Of a DNA stretch of 43,645 nucleotides, positions 9,435 to 18,288 are shown piece after piece; positions within the stretch are counted from its first letter, which is position 1; each line of letters opens with the position of its first letter. This DNA comes from Deltaproteobacteria bacterium (GTDB lineage Bacteria; Desulfobacterota; Desulfarculia; Adiutricales; Adiutricaceae): contig JAISFS010000303.1 in the NCBI GenBank assembly GCA_031263485.1, forward strand, positions 1 to 43,645, in the 5' to 3' direction. The translations under genes were made by a program, and so were the position numbers. Below the pieces are notes generated by a model. The model worked only from the letters and a program-made list of their open reading frames with translations. It was not told the DNA's origin and did not search any database.

Positions 9435-9884
9435 TCGCCCGCGCGGGCATCGGGCCGATTCCTTCCGTCCGCGGGGCGCCGTCTCGCGGAAAAGCGCGTT
9501 CCTCCTGCGGCTATGGATCTCAAACGGTCGGGGACCGTGATTTCGCGGCGGAAAGCCTCGCGGACACCCTCGAGAACCCGCGCACAGACACCCCGCGACG
9601 GCCCGGGTCGGTCAGGACTGGATGAGAGGGCAGAGAAGTCAGAGAATGCGGTGAAGGTTGAGTGGGGAGAGAAGAGGAGACGGGAGCCTTGATCGCGGGC
9701 AAGGCCTCTGGTAAGCTTCTATCGTCCCCATTAGCGAGCGATACGGCCTTCCGGCCCGCACCCCTCCGGCAACCCCTGTCCAGGCGACGAATAAAGCCGC
9801 ATTCGAGCCGCCGGGGGGCACCTGCCGTTCCGGTCCGCTCGCCTCCGGCATTGATAATTCCGGCTTTTCGCGGAGGTCATCGTT
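9435..9884. other. Spacer without a recognisable gene
   Basis: I see no gene motif and no clear terminator hairpin here. GGAGG near 9871-9875 is the ribosome binding site of the next gene. Confidence 0.5.
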
Positions 9885-10289
9885 ATGCCTAATCTCGCCT
9901 GTTCCGGCGCCGGTCGCATAGCCTTGAGGCTCATGCTGTCCTTGAGCCTCGTTCTGGCTTTGTGTCCGCCCGCGGCCTGGGCAGGCTTCGCCCCCACGGC
10001 AAGCGCCCGCTCCGGCGCCGATGCCGATCTCGAGAAGGTCCGCGCGATCCTGGAAAGCAAGAAGGTGGCGGGTGCCCTGGCCGGCATGGGCTACGCCCAG
10101 GCGGAGATCGAGGCTCGCCTGGCCGGGCTCTCCCAGCGGGAGATAAGCGATCTGGCGGGCAGGCTGGACGGCGCCCTTACCCCGGCCGGCAACCCGGCCC
10201 TCGCCGTGGGCGTGGTGGCGGCCTGCGTGCTCGTCATCATCGGCGTGACTTACCTCATCGGAGCCTTGAGCTACCCTATCAGGGGCTAG
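9885..10289 (+). CDS. PA2779-family exported protein
   Basis: A small exported protein of 134 residues. The ATG at 9885 follows CGGAGG at a spacing of about 8. Residues 1-33 form a signal peptide (hydrophobic LRLMLSLSLVLALCPPAAWA, cleavage expected after AWA). The mature part has DLEKVRAILESKKVAGALAGMGY, then AQAEIEARLAGLSQREISDLAGRLD, the paired helices typical of PA2779-like proteins: a Leu-rich helix, then a helix with a ...LS..E...LA... pattern. A C-terminal membrane helix follows (LAVGVVAACVLVIIGVTYLI). In other bacteria this family often neighbours a PA2778-type cysteine peptidase. None is visible here. The function is unknown. Confidence 0.75.
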   Translation: MPNLACSGAGRIALRLMLSLSLVLALCPPAAWAGFAPTASARSGADADLEKVRAILESKKVAGALAGMGYAQAEIEARLAGLSQREISDLAGRLDGALTPAGNPALAVGVVAACVLVIIGVTYLIGALSYPIRG

Positions 10290-10859
10290 ACACCTCGCGG
10301 GCGAAGCTCCCCGAGAGGCTTCCGCTTCAAGTCCGTCACGGGCGCCCCGGCGGCATCGTCCGGCGCCTGGACCGCGCGGAAACCCGAAGACGGCTCTCCC
10401 CGGACTGCCTCAAGCGTTTCGCGGCCGTTTCAGACAGGGAGTCGTGCGGCCGTTTCAGGAAAATGCCCTGTCGCAGGAACGCTTCAGGAACTTATCATGA
10501 AACGATATTCTTGCGCATCGCGGAGTTGATCGCACACCATATCGTGATGTCCGAAAGGTTTCATGCTCCGTGGTGTCGACAAATCAACATGAACGTGCAG
10601 GGGATTTCGGACTGTTCCGGCCCAACCTCCGGAGCCGTTCTGGATCCCCCGCGACGTGACGCCGGACACGGCGCCGAGGCAAGTCAGCCCCTCATGCCGC
10701 CGGTCGCCCCGGGCTAGCGGATGTCGGCTAGATCCCGTCCCCGGACGGCGCCGATCCGTTCCGGGGCCGGGGCCGGACAGGAAGGGGTGTCCGGAAGACC
10801 GCCGCCGCCTTGAGGCAACCCGCCCGAGATGCCGCCCGGAGAAAGCCAGGCCGCAGGAG
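10290..10859. other. Spacer between convergent genes with dispersed repeat B
   Basis: No gene is recognisable. The only clear structure is the inverted copy of the dispersed repeat at 10553-10594. The flanking genes converge on this spacer. Confidence 0.5.
10553..10594 (-). repeat. Dispersed repeat, copy B (variable core)
   Basis: On the plus strand: GAAAGGTTTCATGC (10553-10566), a 15-base core, then AATCAACATGAAC (10582-10594). Read on the minus strand, both outer blocks match the copy at 6077-6117 exactly while the core differs. Similarity stops at the outer edges. Confidence 0.75.
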
Positions 10860-12857
10860 CTACGTCCCGACGAAAGAGAATCCGGAGCAGTCTACGTTCA
10901 AGTCGTTCGCGACCGCCGCTTTGACCAGGCACGGAAGCAGCTCGCCCAGAAGCCCGTCGGCGAGTTCGCCGAATGCCTCCATGCGCGAGAGTATTTCGCC
11001 TTTCTTCTCACGCACGGCCCTCTCGACCGCACGACTCGCGAGATCCCTCTTCGGGCCGCCTCGGGGCCAGTAGGACGTCTTCCGCGAGAGAATCCCGCAG
11101 AACATGACGTCCCGATCCTTGCGCCAGCAACGCGAGAATTGCCGTCCTGCCGCCGCCTTGACGACGCGCTCGTAAAAATCCGGCAGGAGCCCGGAGGCAT
11201 CGTCGGGGAGGGAAAACAACAGCTTCAGCATCCCCTCGATCGCCGCATCCGTCTTCTTCCTCTTCTCACGATTCCCTCCGCTTTCCCGTCCCGCGTCCAT
11301 GTCGGTTCCTCTGCCTCCTTCCCGTTCGCTTACCCGGCCTCTCCGCCTGCCGCCCTTCCCTCCGCCGAGGCCTCCATGAACTTCCGGGCCGGGTCTCGTC
11401 AGGCAACTCTCGAAAAAATCCTGCCGCGCCGTTTCCAGTTCACTGCCGTCTAAATAGATATCCAGCAGATGAAGGTAGAACGGGGCGGCGAAATTGTAGT
11501 AAACTTGAGCGGAAACCGCGTGGCAACCCGCGGCGGAGAGCCGCCGGTCGGCCCGCAGGATCATATCCGCCCTGTATATCAGATGCTTCACCGTCTCGAT
11601 CGCCACGTTCTCGGAGGTCCCTACTATCCTCATGACGTCCGCCGGATCCTCCAGAAGCGACTCCTGGAAGCGCCGGGCCAGCGCAAGAATAAACAACGCC
11701 GTCAGCGCGGGGAGGGAACCGCCGTGGCCGTCCGCGAGCCTTAACGCCAACGGGAGCCAGAACGGCTTCAGGTCCGCGCCCCCGTCCCACATGGGCGGGA
11801 GCAAGTCCACGGTATTCCTGCCGTCGAGGGCGAGGCCCAGGAGGCCATCGGCGCCGGCGGACTGGAAGCCGTCCAGGGGCGTCCTAGGGTGGCAGTAGGG
11901 GAGGAAGGCCCTGAAAGAGAGGATGTTGTCGCAGGTGATCAGATCCGAATCGGCATCGTCGAGATCGGGCGAGTACTGGAAAACGCCTTCCAGGCCCTTG
12001 GACGACGCGCGCAAGTCGGAGACGAAATACGCTATGACCGATGCCGCCACCTCCCCGGAGAAGATTTCCACGACCTTCTCGCCGTTTATAAGCAGGTTCC
12101 TGCCCTCCGTCTCGACCCTCCAGATCTCGTCTGCCCCGAAATAGCGCGGCCTCCCCCCGAGCATCAGCGTATAGACTCCCCGGGAGGTGACAAGCATCCC
12201 GTTTCCGGCGCCCCCGAAGAGGGTGGCATCGATTAAGAGCAGGACGTCCTCGGGATCCGCGTCAAACGCGTAGCCGGTTATGGCGCCGGAGAGTTTTTTC
12301 GGCGGAATGTCGGGCCTTAGGTACAGCCTCGGGATGCGTGCCAGCCAGCGGAAGTGCCTCGCGACGAGCCGTAAGGAATCGAACGGGGCGGCGCCCGCCC
12401 CCGTCCGGCCCCCCTTGGCCGCGCCGGCGGGAGTCTCCGGCCTGTTACGGCATATCCCGGCCATGGCCCCGACGAACCTTTGGACGACCCCGCACTCGCC
12501 GGCGTAGAGGCGGCGCAGGTCCACGGCAGGCCAGCCGTTCAGGTAGAGGACTTTTCCGTGGACCCGGGCCTCCGAGGCGGCGGCGAATGCCACGGACCTC
12601 GCCACGCCGAAAGGGTCGAGAAAATAGAGCCTGTCGGCGGTGACCAGGAAGCCTCTGTCCGCCTTGCCGGATTTCCCGTCGGCAAACAGGCCCTCGATCT
12701 CCCCGGGGCGGGCATCGCTCGCGTACGTGGCGACGGCGGTGGCGATCATCCGTTCCGGGATGACCGGCTTCAGGTAGAAGTGGGGGATCCCCGCGAGTTT
12801 CAGGAGCTCCGGTCTGACGCGCCCCGCCGCCCGGCCCGCGTCCCTGGATTTCGGCAT
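10860..12857 (-). CDS. Unknown cytoplasmic protein with an internally duplicated domain
   Basis: The 665-residue product starts at ATG 12857, 8 bases after GGGAGG; an ATG 48 bases further upstream lacks such a site. There is no signal peptide or membrane helix. The N-terminal half holds two copies of one domain. Copy 1 (about 21-135) has IPHFYLKPVIPERMIATAVATYA, GEIEGLFADGK, GFLVTADRLYF and VLYLNGWPAVDL. Copy 2 (about 170-290) has IPRLYLRPDIPPKKLSGAITGYA, DVLLLIDATLFGG, GMLVTSRGVYTLM and NLLINGEKVVEIF. The layout, a helix with an I-P-x-K/R pattern and then short strands around LxTxxxxY, recalls small PH-like domains of bacteria. This is a guess from pattern. The second half is helical, with a charged, low-complexity insert near residues 500-550 (GGGKGGRRRGR...). 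I cannot assign a function. Confidence 0.75.
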   Translation of the reverse strand: MPKSRDAGRAAGRVRPELLKLAGIPHFYLKPVIPERMIATAVATYASDARPGEIEGLFADGKSGKADRGFLVTADRLYFLDPFGVARSVAFAAASEARVHGKVLYLNGWPAVDLRRLYAGECGVVQRFVGAMAGICRNRPETPAGAAKGGRTGAGAAPFDSLRLVARHFRWLARIPRLYLRPDIPPKKLSGAITGYAFDADPEDVLLLIDATLFGGAGNGMLVTSRGVYTLMLGGRPRYFGADEIWRVETEGRNLLINGEKVVEIFSGEVAASVIAYFVSDLRASSKGLEGVFQYSPDLDDADSDLITCDNILSFRAFLPYCHPRTPLDGFQSAGADGLLGLALDGRNTVDLLPPMWDGGADLKPFWLPLALRLADGHGGSLPALTALFILALARRFQESLLEDPADVMRIVGTSENVAIETVKHLIYRADMILRADRRLSAAGCHAVSAQVYYNFAAPFYLHLLDIYLDGSELETARQDFFESCLTRPGPEVHGGLGGGKGGRRRGRVSEREGGRGTDMDAGRESGGNREKRKKTDAAIEGMLKLLFSLPDDASGLLPDFYERVVKAAAGRQFSRCWRKDRDVMFCGILSRKTSYWPRGGPKRDLASRAVERAVREKKGEILSRMEAFGELADGLLGELLPCLVKAAVANDLNVDCSGFSFVGT

Positions 12858-13616
12858 GGGACAGCCTCCCTCATCCGATTGACGCCGCCACGCGCGGCAT
12901 GTCATGAATCGGAACCCAACTTATCCGAAAGCCTTTCACCCGTCAAGTGGGCCCGAAGCGGGCCCTGCCGATCTCCTGGCCGTCCGGAGCGGGGAATTGC
13001 ACGGACCCCACGCGGCGGTCGAGAAATCAGCCCAACGCCGTCGGGGCGCGGTCCCGAAGGGTCAGGATTGCGGGCGATTTCAGTCCTGAAGCCGACAAGA
13101 AATCGGCGCCTGCCCCCCCCCGGAAACCCGAGGCTGTTCTCCCGGCCCCCGGGCGGAAATTGAGACTCCTCCGTTTCAGGCGCGATACGCGCGTTCCGTG
13201 CGCCGCACCTCTCCGCTTGTCCCTCCGAGGCTCCCGGGCAGTCCCCCCGCCCGCGGCCCCGGACACGGCCGGATGGCCCGAGACGTCACGCCCGGCGCTT
13301 CCCCCGATATGCCATATGGCATAGTCAGCTCAAGGCATTTCCGCCTTGAAGCAGCTTCAGGTCCCCTTGACTGCCCGCCCATATGCCGAGCCCGGCACGG
13401 ACGCCGGGGCAACGCCGACATTCCGCCGGGCGAGACCACCGAGGGCGTTCGCGAGCCTCACGGGCGCCCGTCCGCGTCAAGATCCCGGCATGAGCCTGGG
13501 CGCGTCAAGCCAGCGGATTGAGCCGCGTCGGGGACAGCCGTCCGCCTGCGGCGTAGACTCGGATTAAGGAATGCTGGCAATCCGTGCCCCTCGCCGGACT
13601 GCCGGAAGGTGGCCCG
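12858..13616. other. Divergent intergenic region
   Basis: This stretch separates two divergently transcribed genes and should contain both promoters. No consensus promoter stands out. The one clear structure is the palindrome and hairpin at 13308-13349. No gene is supportable. Confidence 0.5.
13308..13349. promoter_or_regulatory. 16-bp perfect palindrome followed by a hairpin
   Basis: TATGCCATATGGCATA at 13308-13323 is a perfect 16-bp palindrome. Seven bases later TCAAGGC (13330-13336) and GCCTTGA (13343-13349) form a stem with a 6-base loop. It lies between two divergent promoters, which fits an operator, but I know no regulator that binds this sequence. Confidence 0.45.
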
Positions 13617-14735
13617 ATGTGGAAGGAATTCGCTTTGGCCCTTATCCTGACCGTCTCTTTGGGACTTGCGGCCCTGGATGCCGTCCGGCGGAACGGCGTC
13701 CCGGCCGTCGCCGGCAACGGAGGCCGCAACGCTCCCGCTGAAACGGCTGAAAATGCCGCCGGGAATGACGGCGGGATGGAAAGGCCCGTCATGGCCGCCG
13801 GGGGGGAAAAGTCAGCCATGAGCGACGGCGGGAAGGAAAAGTCCCCCATGAGCGACGGCCCGACGGAAAGACCCGCCACGGACGGCGGAACGGATAGCCC
13901 TGTCGCGAGCAACGTCGCGATGGATTGGCCCGTCCCTGGCAACGGGACGGCAGATAGCCCCTTCCAGAGCGACGGGACGGCGGAAAGGCCCGTCGCGGAA
14001 CGTCCGCTCGAAGGCTTCGCCGGAACGGCCTCCCCGCCTCCGGGGAGCTGGCTGGTCCGGGAGGGCGACACGGTAGTCTCCCCCGAATGCCCCTCGAAGC
14101 CCTTCGCTTTCGAGGCGATCTACCCCCAGGGCCTCGACGGCGGCAGGCAGGCCGACCGGGCCGTGCAGGCCCTGACCTCGGCGCTACTCGCGGACTCGCG
14201 GGAGGCCGGGGAAAGACTCGCGAAGTCCGGCAGGCTCTGTGGCGGCCCAGGCCCGCCGAAAATCCTGCACACCGGACGCGGCTACCGCTCCTCGCCCTCG
14301 CCGGATGCGGTTGCGAGCGCGTTCTTCATAACCGAATACTACCCGGGGGGAGGCCGGGGATCCGTGCGCTACCTTTCCCTGAACCTGCTCGACGACGGCA
14401 GCGAGCTCACGGCGGACAGGCTCTTCGAGGACCCGGACGCCGGGCTGTCCAGGCTGTGGCGGCGCGTCTTCCGCGACTTCTGCGCCAGAGGCTTCTCGGG
14501 CGCCCCCGCGTTCTACGGCGCCCCGGCCTGCGGGATCCAGGCGCCCCGCAGGCCGGGGCGGGCGCGAGCGGACGGGAACCTGGATCCGCTGGGGCACGGG
14601 CTCCTCACCTCGCTCGGGCTCACCCTGCCGCTGGATCCGGGGGAGGCCTGGGACTGGAACGCGGGGCCGGTCTGGCTTGACATCCCCAAGGAAGATCTCG
14701 TCTTGATGGGGGCCGATCCGGCAATCTGGCGATAA
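13617..14735 (+). CDS. Exported protein, DUF3298/RsiV-like C-terminus
   Basis: The 372-residue product starts at ATG 13617, shortly after GGAAGGTGG. Residues 1-22 (MWKEFALALILTVSLGLAALDA) are a signal peptide or membrane anchor. Residues about 30-145 are a hydrophilic spacer of loose repeats: variations on MSDGGKEKSP, DGPTERPA, DGGTDSPV and DGTAERPV. The rest resembles the DUF4163/DUF3298 pair of RsiV-like exported proteins: FAFEAIYPQ, FFITEYYPGGGRGSVRYLSLNLLDDGSELTADRLFEDP, and an end with WLDIPKEDL. The assignment is by pattern only. If right, it acts in the periplasm. The stop codon lies inside a 13-bp tandem repeat. Confidence 0.72.
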   Translation: MWKEFALALILTVSLGLAALDAVRRNGVPAVAGNGGRNAPAETAENAAGNDGGMERPVMAAGGEKSAMSDGGKEKSPMSDGPTERPATDGGTDSPVASNVAMDWPVPGNGTADSPFQSDGTAERPVAERPLEGFAGTASPPPGSWLVREGDTVVSPECPSKPFAFEAIYPQGLDGGRQADRAVQALTSALLADSREAGERLAKSGRLCGGPGPPKILHTGRGYRSSPSPDAVASAFFITEYYPGGGRGSVRYLSLNLLDDGSELTADRLFEDPDAGLSRLWRRVFRDFCARGFSGAPAFYGAPACGIQAPRRPGRARADGNLDPLGHGLLTSLGLTLPLDPGEAWDWNAGPVWLDIPKEDLVLMGADPAIWR

Positions 14736-14768
14736 GGCCGGGCGATAAGGCCGGGGGATAAGGCCGGG
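14730..14768 (+). repeat. 13-bp tandem repeat over a stop codon, three copies
   Basis: CGATAAGGCCGGG occurs twice exactly (14730-14755) and once with a changed first base (14756-14768). The first copy supplies the TAA stop of the upstream gene. Confidence 0.9.
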
Positions 14769-15079
14769 GATGGACGGACTGTCGGGAGGGACTGGCTGCC
14801 AGACCCGGACAAGGCCGCATCGGCTTGGCACGGTGCGCGAAGGCAACAGACGGGGCGTCCTCGTCATCATCCACACGCTTGCCCGAACGCTTTCCCGGTT
14901 GCCCGGAGCGTCGTTCAGGCTCTTGGTACCCTTGCTTTCGAAACAGAATTCCCGTTTGCCTGTCGAACAGGTGGCCAGATGGCTGACAACTTGCCTTTTG
15001 AACTGTCTTGAAATAGAATCGATCGGACTTTCGAATGGAGAAGGAAGCCGGGACAGGGATGTTGCTTGAGGAGGTCGGG
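14769..15079. other. Spacer upstream of the Fic gene
   Basis: No gene seen. GC content drops towards the Fic gene. GAGGAGG at 15068-15074 is the Fic ribosome binding site. Confidence 0.5.
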
Positions 15080-15856
15080 ATGTCCATGCAAAACATGTTG
15101 AAAAAAATCAATGAAAACCGGACCCTTCTCGAAAGGCGCGGGCCGCTGAAAGACATCGAGCAGGCGGAGATCGACAGGTATTACCGCGTCAAGAACACCT
15201 GCACCTCGAATGCCGTCGAAGGAAACACGTTTAACCTCCACGAAACGAAACTGTGGCTGGAAGACGGAATCTCGGTCGGCGGGAAATCCCGCATCGAATT
15301 TCTCGAAATCGACGGCCACGGGGACGCGTTCGATTACATGTTGAAAACCGCGCGCACAAGAACCCTCGACTCTATCTCAGATGATCTGCTCGTTATCATA
15401 CAGGAAATGCACGAAATTTTCTACAAGCTGATAGAAATCAGATACGCAGGCGTTTACCGAGACCACGACATAAAAATCATCAATTCCAGATTCGACACTC
15501 CGAAGTCGAGAATGCTCCTTCCGCTCATGGACGAATTCCGGAACTCGTTTATCGAAAAAATGGCCGTTCTCCATCCGATAGTCCTGGCTGCCTACGCCCA
15601 TCGAAGGGTCGTGCAGATCCATCCTTTCCACGACGGCAACGGAAGGACTTCCAGACTGCTGATGAACCTGATCCTCGTTAACCAAGGCTACCAAATCGTA
15701 AATATAGGTAGAAAAATCAGGAATTCGTATTACAATGCCTTAAGAAATGCGGACAAACAGACAGACGACGAAAACGAATTCGTAAATTTCATCCTGAGGC
15801 TTCAGCTGAACGCCCAAAAAAGATACATGAGACTCATCGGCTTCGAGCGTCCCTAA
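15080..15856 (+). CDS. Fic family protein (AMPylase type) with N-terminal inhibitory motif
   Basis: Fic enzymes transfer AMP, or another nucleotide or phosphate group, to protein hydroxyl groups. The 258-residue product starts at ATG 15080, 5-6 bases after GAGGAGG; an in-frame ATG at 15035 lacks this support. The catalytic loop HPFHDGNGRTSR (from His 181) is the full HPFx(D/E)GNGRxxR motif, so activity is expected. Residues 43-48 (SNAVEG in TSNAVEGN) form the (S/T)xxxE(G/N) inhibitory motif upstream of the Fic domain, as in self-inhibited class II Fic proteins. Glu 47 would block the ATP gamma-phosphate site. There is no separate antitoxin gene. The target is unknown. GC content is lower than in the core genes, which suggests acquisition. 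Confidence 0.95.
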   Translation: MSMQNMLKKINENRTLLERRGPLKDIEQAEIDRYYRVKNTCTSNAVEGNTFNLHETKLWLEDGISVGGKSRIEFLEIDGHGDAFDYMLKTARTRTLDSISDDLLVIIQEMHEIFYKLIEIRYAGVYRDHDIKIINSRFDTPKSRMLLPLMDEFRNSFIEKMAVLHPIVLAAYAHRRVVQIHPFHDGNGRTSRLLMNLILVNQGYQIVNIGRKIRNSYYNALRNADKQTDDENEFVNFILRLQLNAQKRYMRLIGFERP

Positions 15857-16398
15857 TCCGAAGTTTATGAATAAAGGCGAAATATCCAAAACAAATGGAT
15901 CAAGCACTGATGTTCGGATGCCGTCGGCTTTCAGACTCCGCATTTCGGCCTTTTCACGAACCCGTCATCCATCGGCTCATCCAGGGCCGCGGGTGTCCGC
16001 CGGGCACCTGAACCGCAATTCCCGACCCCTGATAGAGTCCGGCAAACCGGAACAAACCGGAAGAGGTCAGGAAGCCGACGTGTCCTCCGGCGCCGACGGT
16101 CGCGGCAAGCTTAAAGGCCGGAGCCAGCATCCGTGTCTGCCGCTCAATCGAACAGTTCAGATCCCGCATGGCCGAACGGGATAAATTCGTCTTTGGCGGA
16201 GAGGCTTTGCCTTCATTCTCCTTAACCTAAGATACGGATTCGTTTTTATCGTTTCTGACGATGAAAAGGCGGCAGGCAGCGGGAGGAAAAGCTCTGATCC
16301 ACGCGAAACCCTCGGAGACTCTGAGGTACGGCTTCGACCTTGAGTCCGATTTACGAGGGGCGTTCTCACTGACTATCCTGGGAGCCGGCGAGCCCAGG
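15857..16398. other. Spacer without a recognisable gene
   Basis: No gene motif and no clear hairpin terminator after the Fic gene. The next gene's promoter lies at the end of the stretch. Confidence 0.5.
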
Positions 16399-16428
16399 TT
16401 GATCCGGTACTCGTGAGGATGTTAAGAT
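16399..16428 (+). promoter_or_regulatory. Predicted sigma70-type promoter of the HipA-like gene
   Basis: TTGATC at 16399-16404, 18 bases, TAAGAT at 16423-16428, about 25 bases before the start codon. The short leader leaves room for the AAGGAAGG ribosome binding site. Confidence 0.5.
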
Positions 16429-16452
16429 AAGCCTGGAAAGGAAGGCACCGGT

Positions 16453-17664
16453 ATGCGCTATGAGCTGATGCACAGGGAGATCCCGGCCGTAACGCTGGAA
16501 ATCTCTTCCGAGGATGGGAAAACCTATGTCGAAAGGGTTTCATCCGTTACCGCCTTCGAGCATTTGCCAATAGGCACGATTTCTCCCGGATCGAGTAAGA
16601 TAAATCCCAGGAGGATAGAAAACTGGCTTAATGAGAGAGCGATACCGAAGGAGAGATCGGGACTGAAAAGGATCATCGACTTCGCGGGCCTGCCGCATCC
16701 GGACCGGATCCTGCTGGATTCGCTGGGCCTTTCGCTCTCCGATCAGTACTGGCTGAGACCTGCCGGGAGCGGGATCGCCTGGCACGACATGAACTTTTTC
16801 CATAACGAGTTCTCTGCCGATCTCGGAGATGTCCTCCTGGGGGAAATCGATGACGCCAAGGGCAGGATGTTCGTCTCTCCAGACGCCTCCTCGACCGGTA
16901 TGTTGCCTAAGCGATGGATCATCAGAGAAGGCAAAAGACTCCTTATGAAAGGAGGTAAGGCGCCGTTTTTCCAGGAGCCCGAGAACGAGGTTATTGCCTC
17001 GTATGCGATGGAATCTCTCGGAATTCGCCACGTGAACTATGAACTGACTGCGGTACGCGGGAAACCATATTCGCTATGCGAGACCTTTGTCGATGATAAA
17101 ACCGATTTCGTCTCGGCTTATTATATTGCTGACAGGTGTTCCGACATGCCGGAAGACTGCAGAAAACGGTACGATTTCCTTATCGGATGGTGCGAGAAAA
17201 GGGGTATATCCGGTGCCATGGAGGCATTGGACAGGATTATCGTTATCGATTTTATCTTATTCAACACCGATAGGCACTTCAACAACTTCGGAGCCCTGAG
17301 GGACGCGGACACGCTCGGATGGAAAGGATTTTCCCCGATATTTGACACGGGAAACTGTTTATGGAACGATAAGGCCACCAAGGATATCAGTCCTCAGGAA
17401 ATCGGAGAATGCAAGCCGTTCAGTGAAGATTTCCCCAAACAGCTTCTTTGCGTAAGTGACTTTTCATGGATAGATTTGCAGAGGCTCAAGGATCTGCCGG
17501 ATGAGATAGCGGGTATTTTCCGTGATGGCGGAAGGCTTTCGCCCAAACGTGTCGAAAGGATTTATAGCTGCCTTCTTTGGCGCGTCGAATTCCTCGAAAA
17601 TGTCATCCATGAACGGGAATCGATCCGCGAAAAGCCCGGGGTACGCCCTGGGCCACGGACATGA
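16453..17664 (+). CDS. HipA-like protein kinase
   Basis: A protein of the HipA-like Ser/Thr kinase superfamily, 403 residues, starting at ATG 16453 behind AAGGAAGG. Visible kinase landmarks: SSTGMLPKRWI (147-157), the flexible nucleotide-binding loop of the type SG.qPKf; Lys 166 in RLLMKGG and Glu 179 in ENEVIASYA as candidates for the Lys-Glu pair; FNTDRHFNNFG (270-280) with catalytic Asp 273 and Mg-binding Asn 278; and FDTG (297-300) with metal-binding Asp 298. The core looks intact, so kinase activity is plausible. No HipB-like DNA-binding partner lies on either side, so this is either an orphan toxin-like kinase or a stand-alone (CtkA-like) enzyme. Residues 1-100 match nothing I know. The composition is less GC-rich than the core genes. 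Confidence 0.85.
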   Translation: MRYELMHREIPAVTLEISSEDGKTYVERVSSVTAFEHLPIGTISPGSSKINPRRIENWLNERAIPKERSGLKRIIDFAGLPHPDRILLDSLGLSLSDQYWLRPAGSGIAWHDMNFFHNEFSADLGDVLLGEIDDAKGRMFVSPDASSTGMLPKRWIIREGKRLLMKGGKAPFFQEPENEVIASYAMESLGIRHVNYELTAVRGKPYSLCETFVDDKTDFVSAYYIADRCSDMPEDCRKRYDFLIGWCEKRGISGAMEALDRIIVIDFILFNTDRHFNNFGALRDADTLGWKGFSPIFDTGNCLWNDKATKDISPQEIGECKPFSEDFPKQLLCVSDFSWIDLQRLKDLPDEIAGIFRDGGRLSPKRVERIYSCLLWRVEFLENVIHERESIREKPGVRPGPRT

Positions 17665-18288
17665 TAGAATTTATGATATTTTATGCAGGCTGGGATGCTG
17701 ATTTCGCTCTGAAAATTTAACAATGTCCACCTTGTTTAATTCCACTGCAAAAATCCCCACCCACACCTCCAGGTAGCAATTTGAGGGCAGAATGCTGGGT
17801 AAAGGGTACGCCATAATGGCGGTGGTTAAAGGCTTAAGCTCAAGGGTGCCAATGCGATGGCCACAAAGAGTTCCGCTTCTCTGTCGAGGGGGAGGGGGAA
17901 GGTTTTTGCAGTGGAATCTTGTTTGAGCTCCAGCTTATTGATTCCCCTGCCCAGCAGCCGTGGAGGACGCCAAAGCCCTTGCGTTCTCCTCCGCGTCTGT
18001 CCATAATAAGACCCTCAGATTATCATGTTTGTTTTTCAGCAGGAATTTTCAGCCGGAAAATGATTCTACGCTCCCGTGCGATCAGTTCACGATTGACAGA
18101 CAGTTAAACGAAGAAATACCTTTTCACTGCTCTCCGGAAAGAAAAGACCGAGGCTGTTCACGGAATCGCGGTCCCATGGCCTGAGGGCGCTTCCGCCGAC
18201 CATCCGGCCAGCGGTCGCTTCCGCCGGCCATCCGGCCAGCGTCCGTGCGGTTTCCTCCCGCCCGCCCGGCGTCAACCCGTCCCTGCCG
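17665..18288. other. Spacer with a MITE-like element and a 28-bp duplication
   Basis: No gene is supportable. It contains the 179-bp inverted-repeat element at 17739-17917 and, near the ftsK stop codon, a 28-base unit present twice (18188-18215 and 18216-18243, beginning CGCTTCCGCCG). Confidence 0.5.
17731..17925. mobile_element. MITE-like element with 15-bp terminal inverted repeats
   Basis: ATTCCACTGCAAAAA (17739-17753) and its exact reverse complement (17903-17917) bound 179 bases without a transposase frame. CTTGTTTA (17731-17738) directly precedes the element and CTTGTTTG (17918-17925) directly follows it, so an 8-bp target duplication with one change is likely. This is the structure of a miniature inverted-repeat transposable element or an internally deleted IS. 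The family cannot be named from the sequence. Confidence 0.75.
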
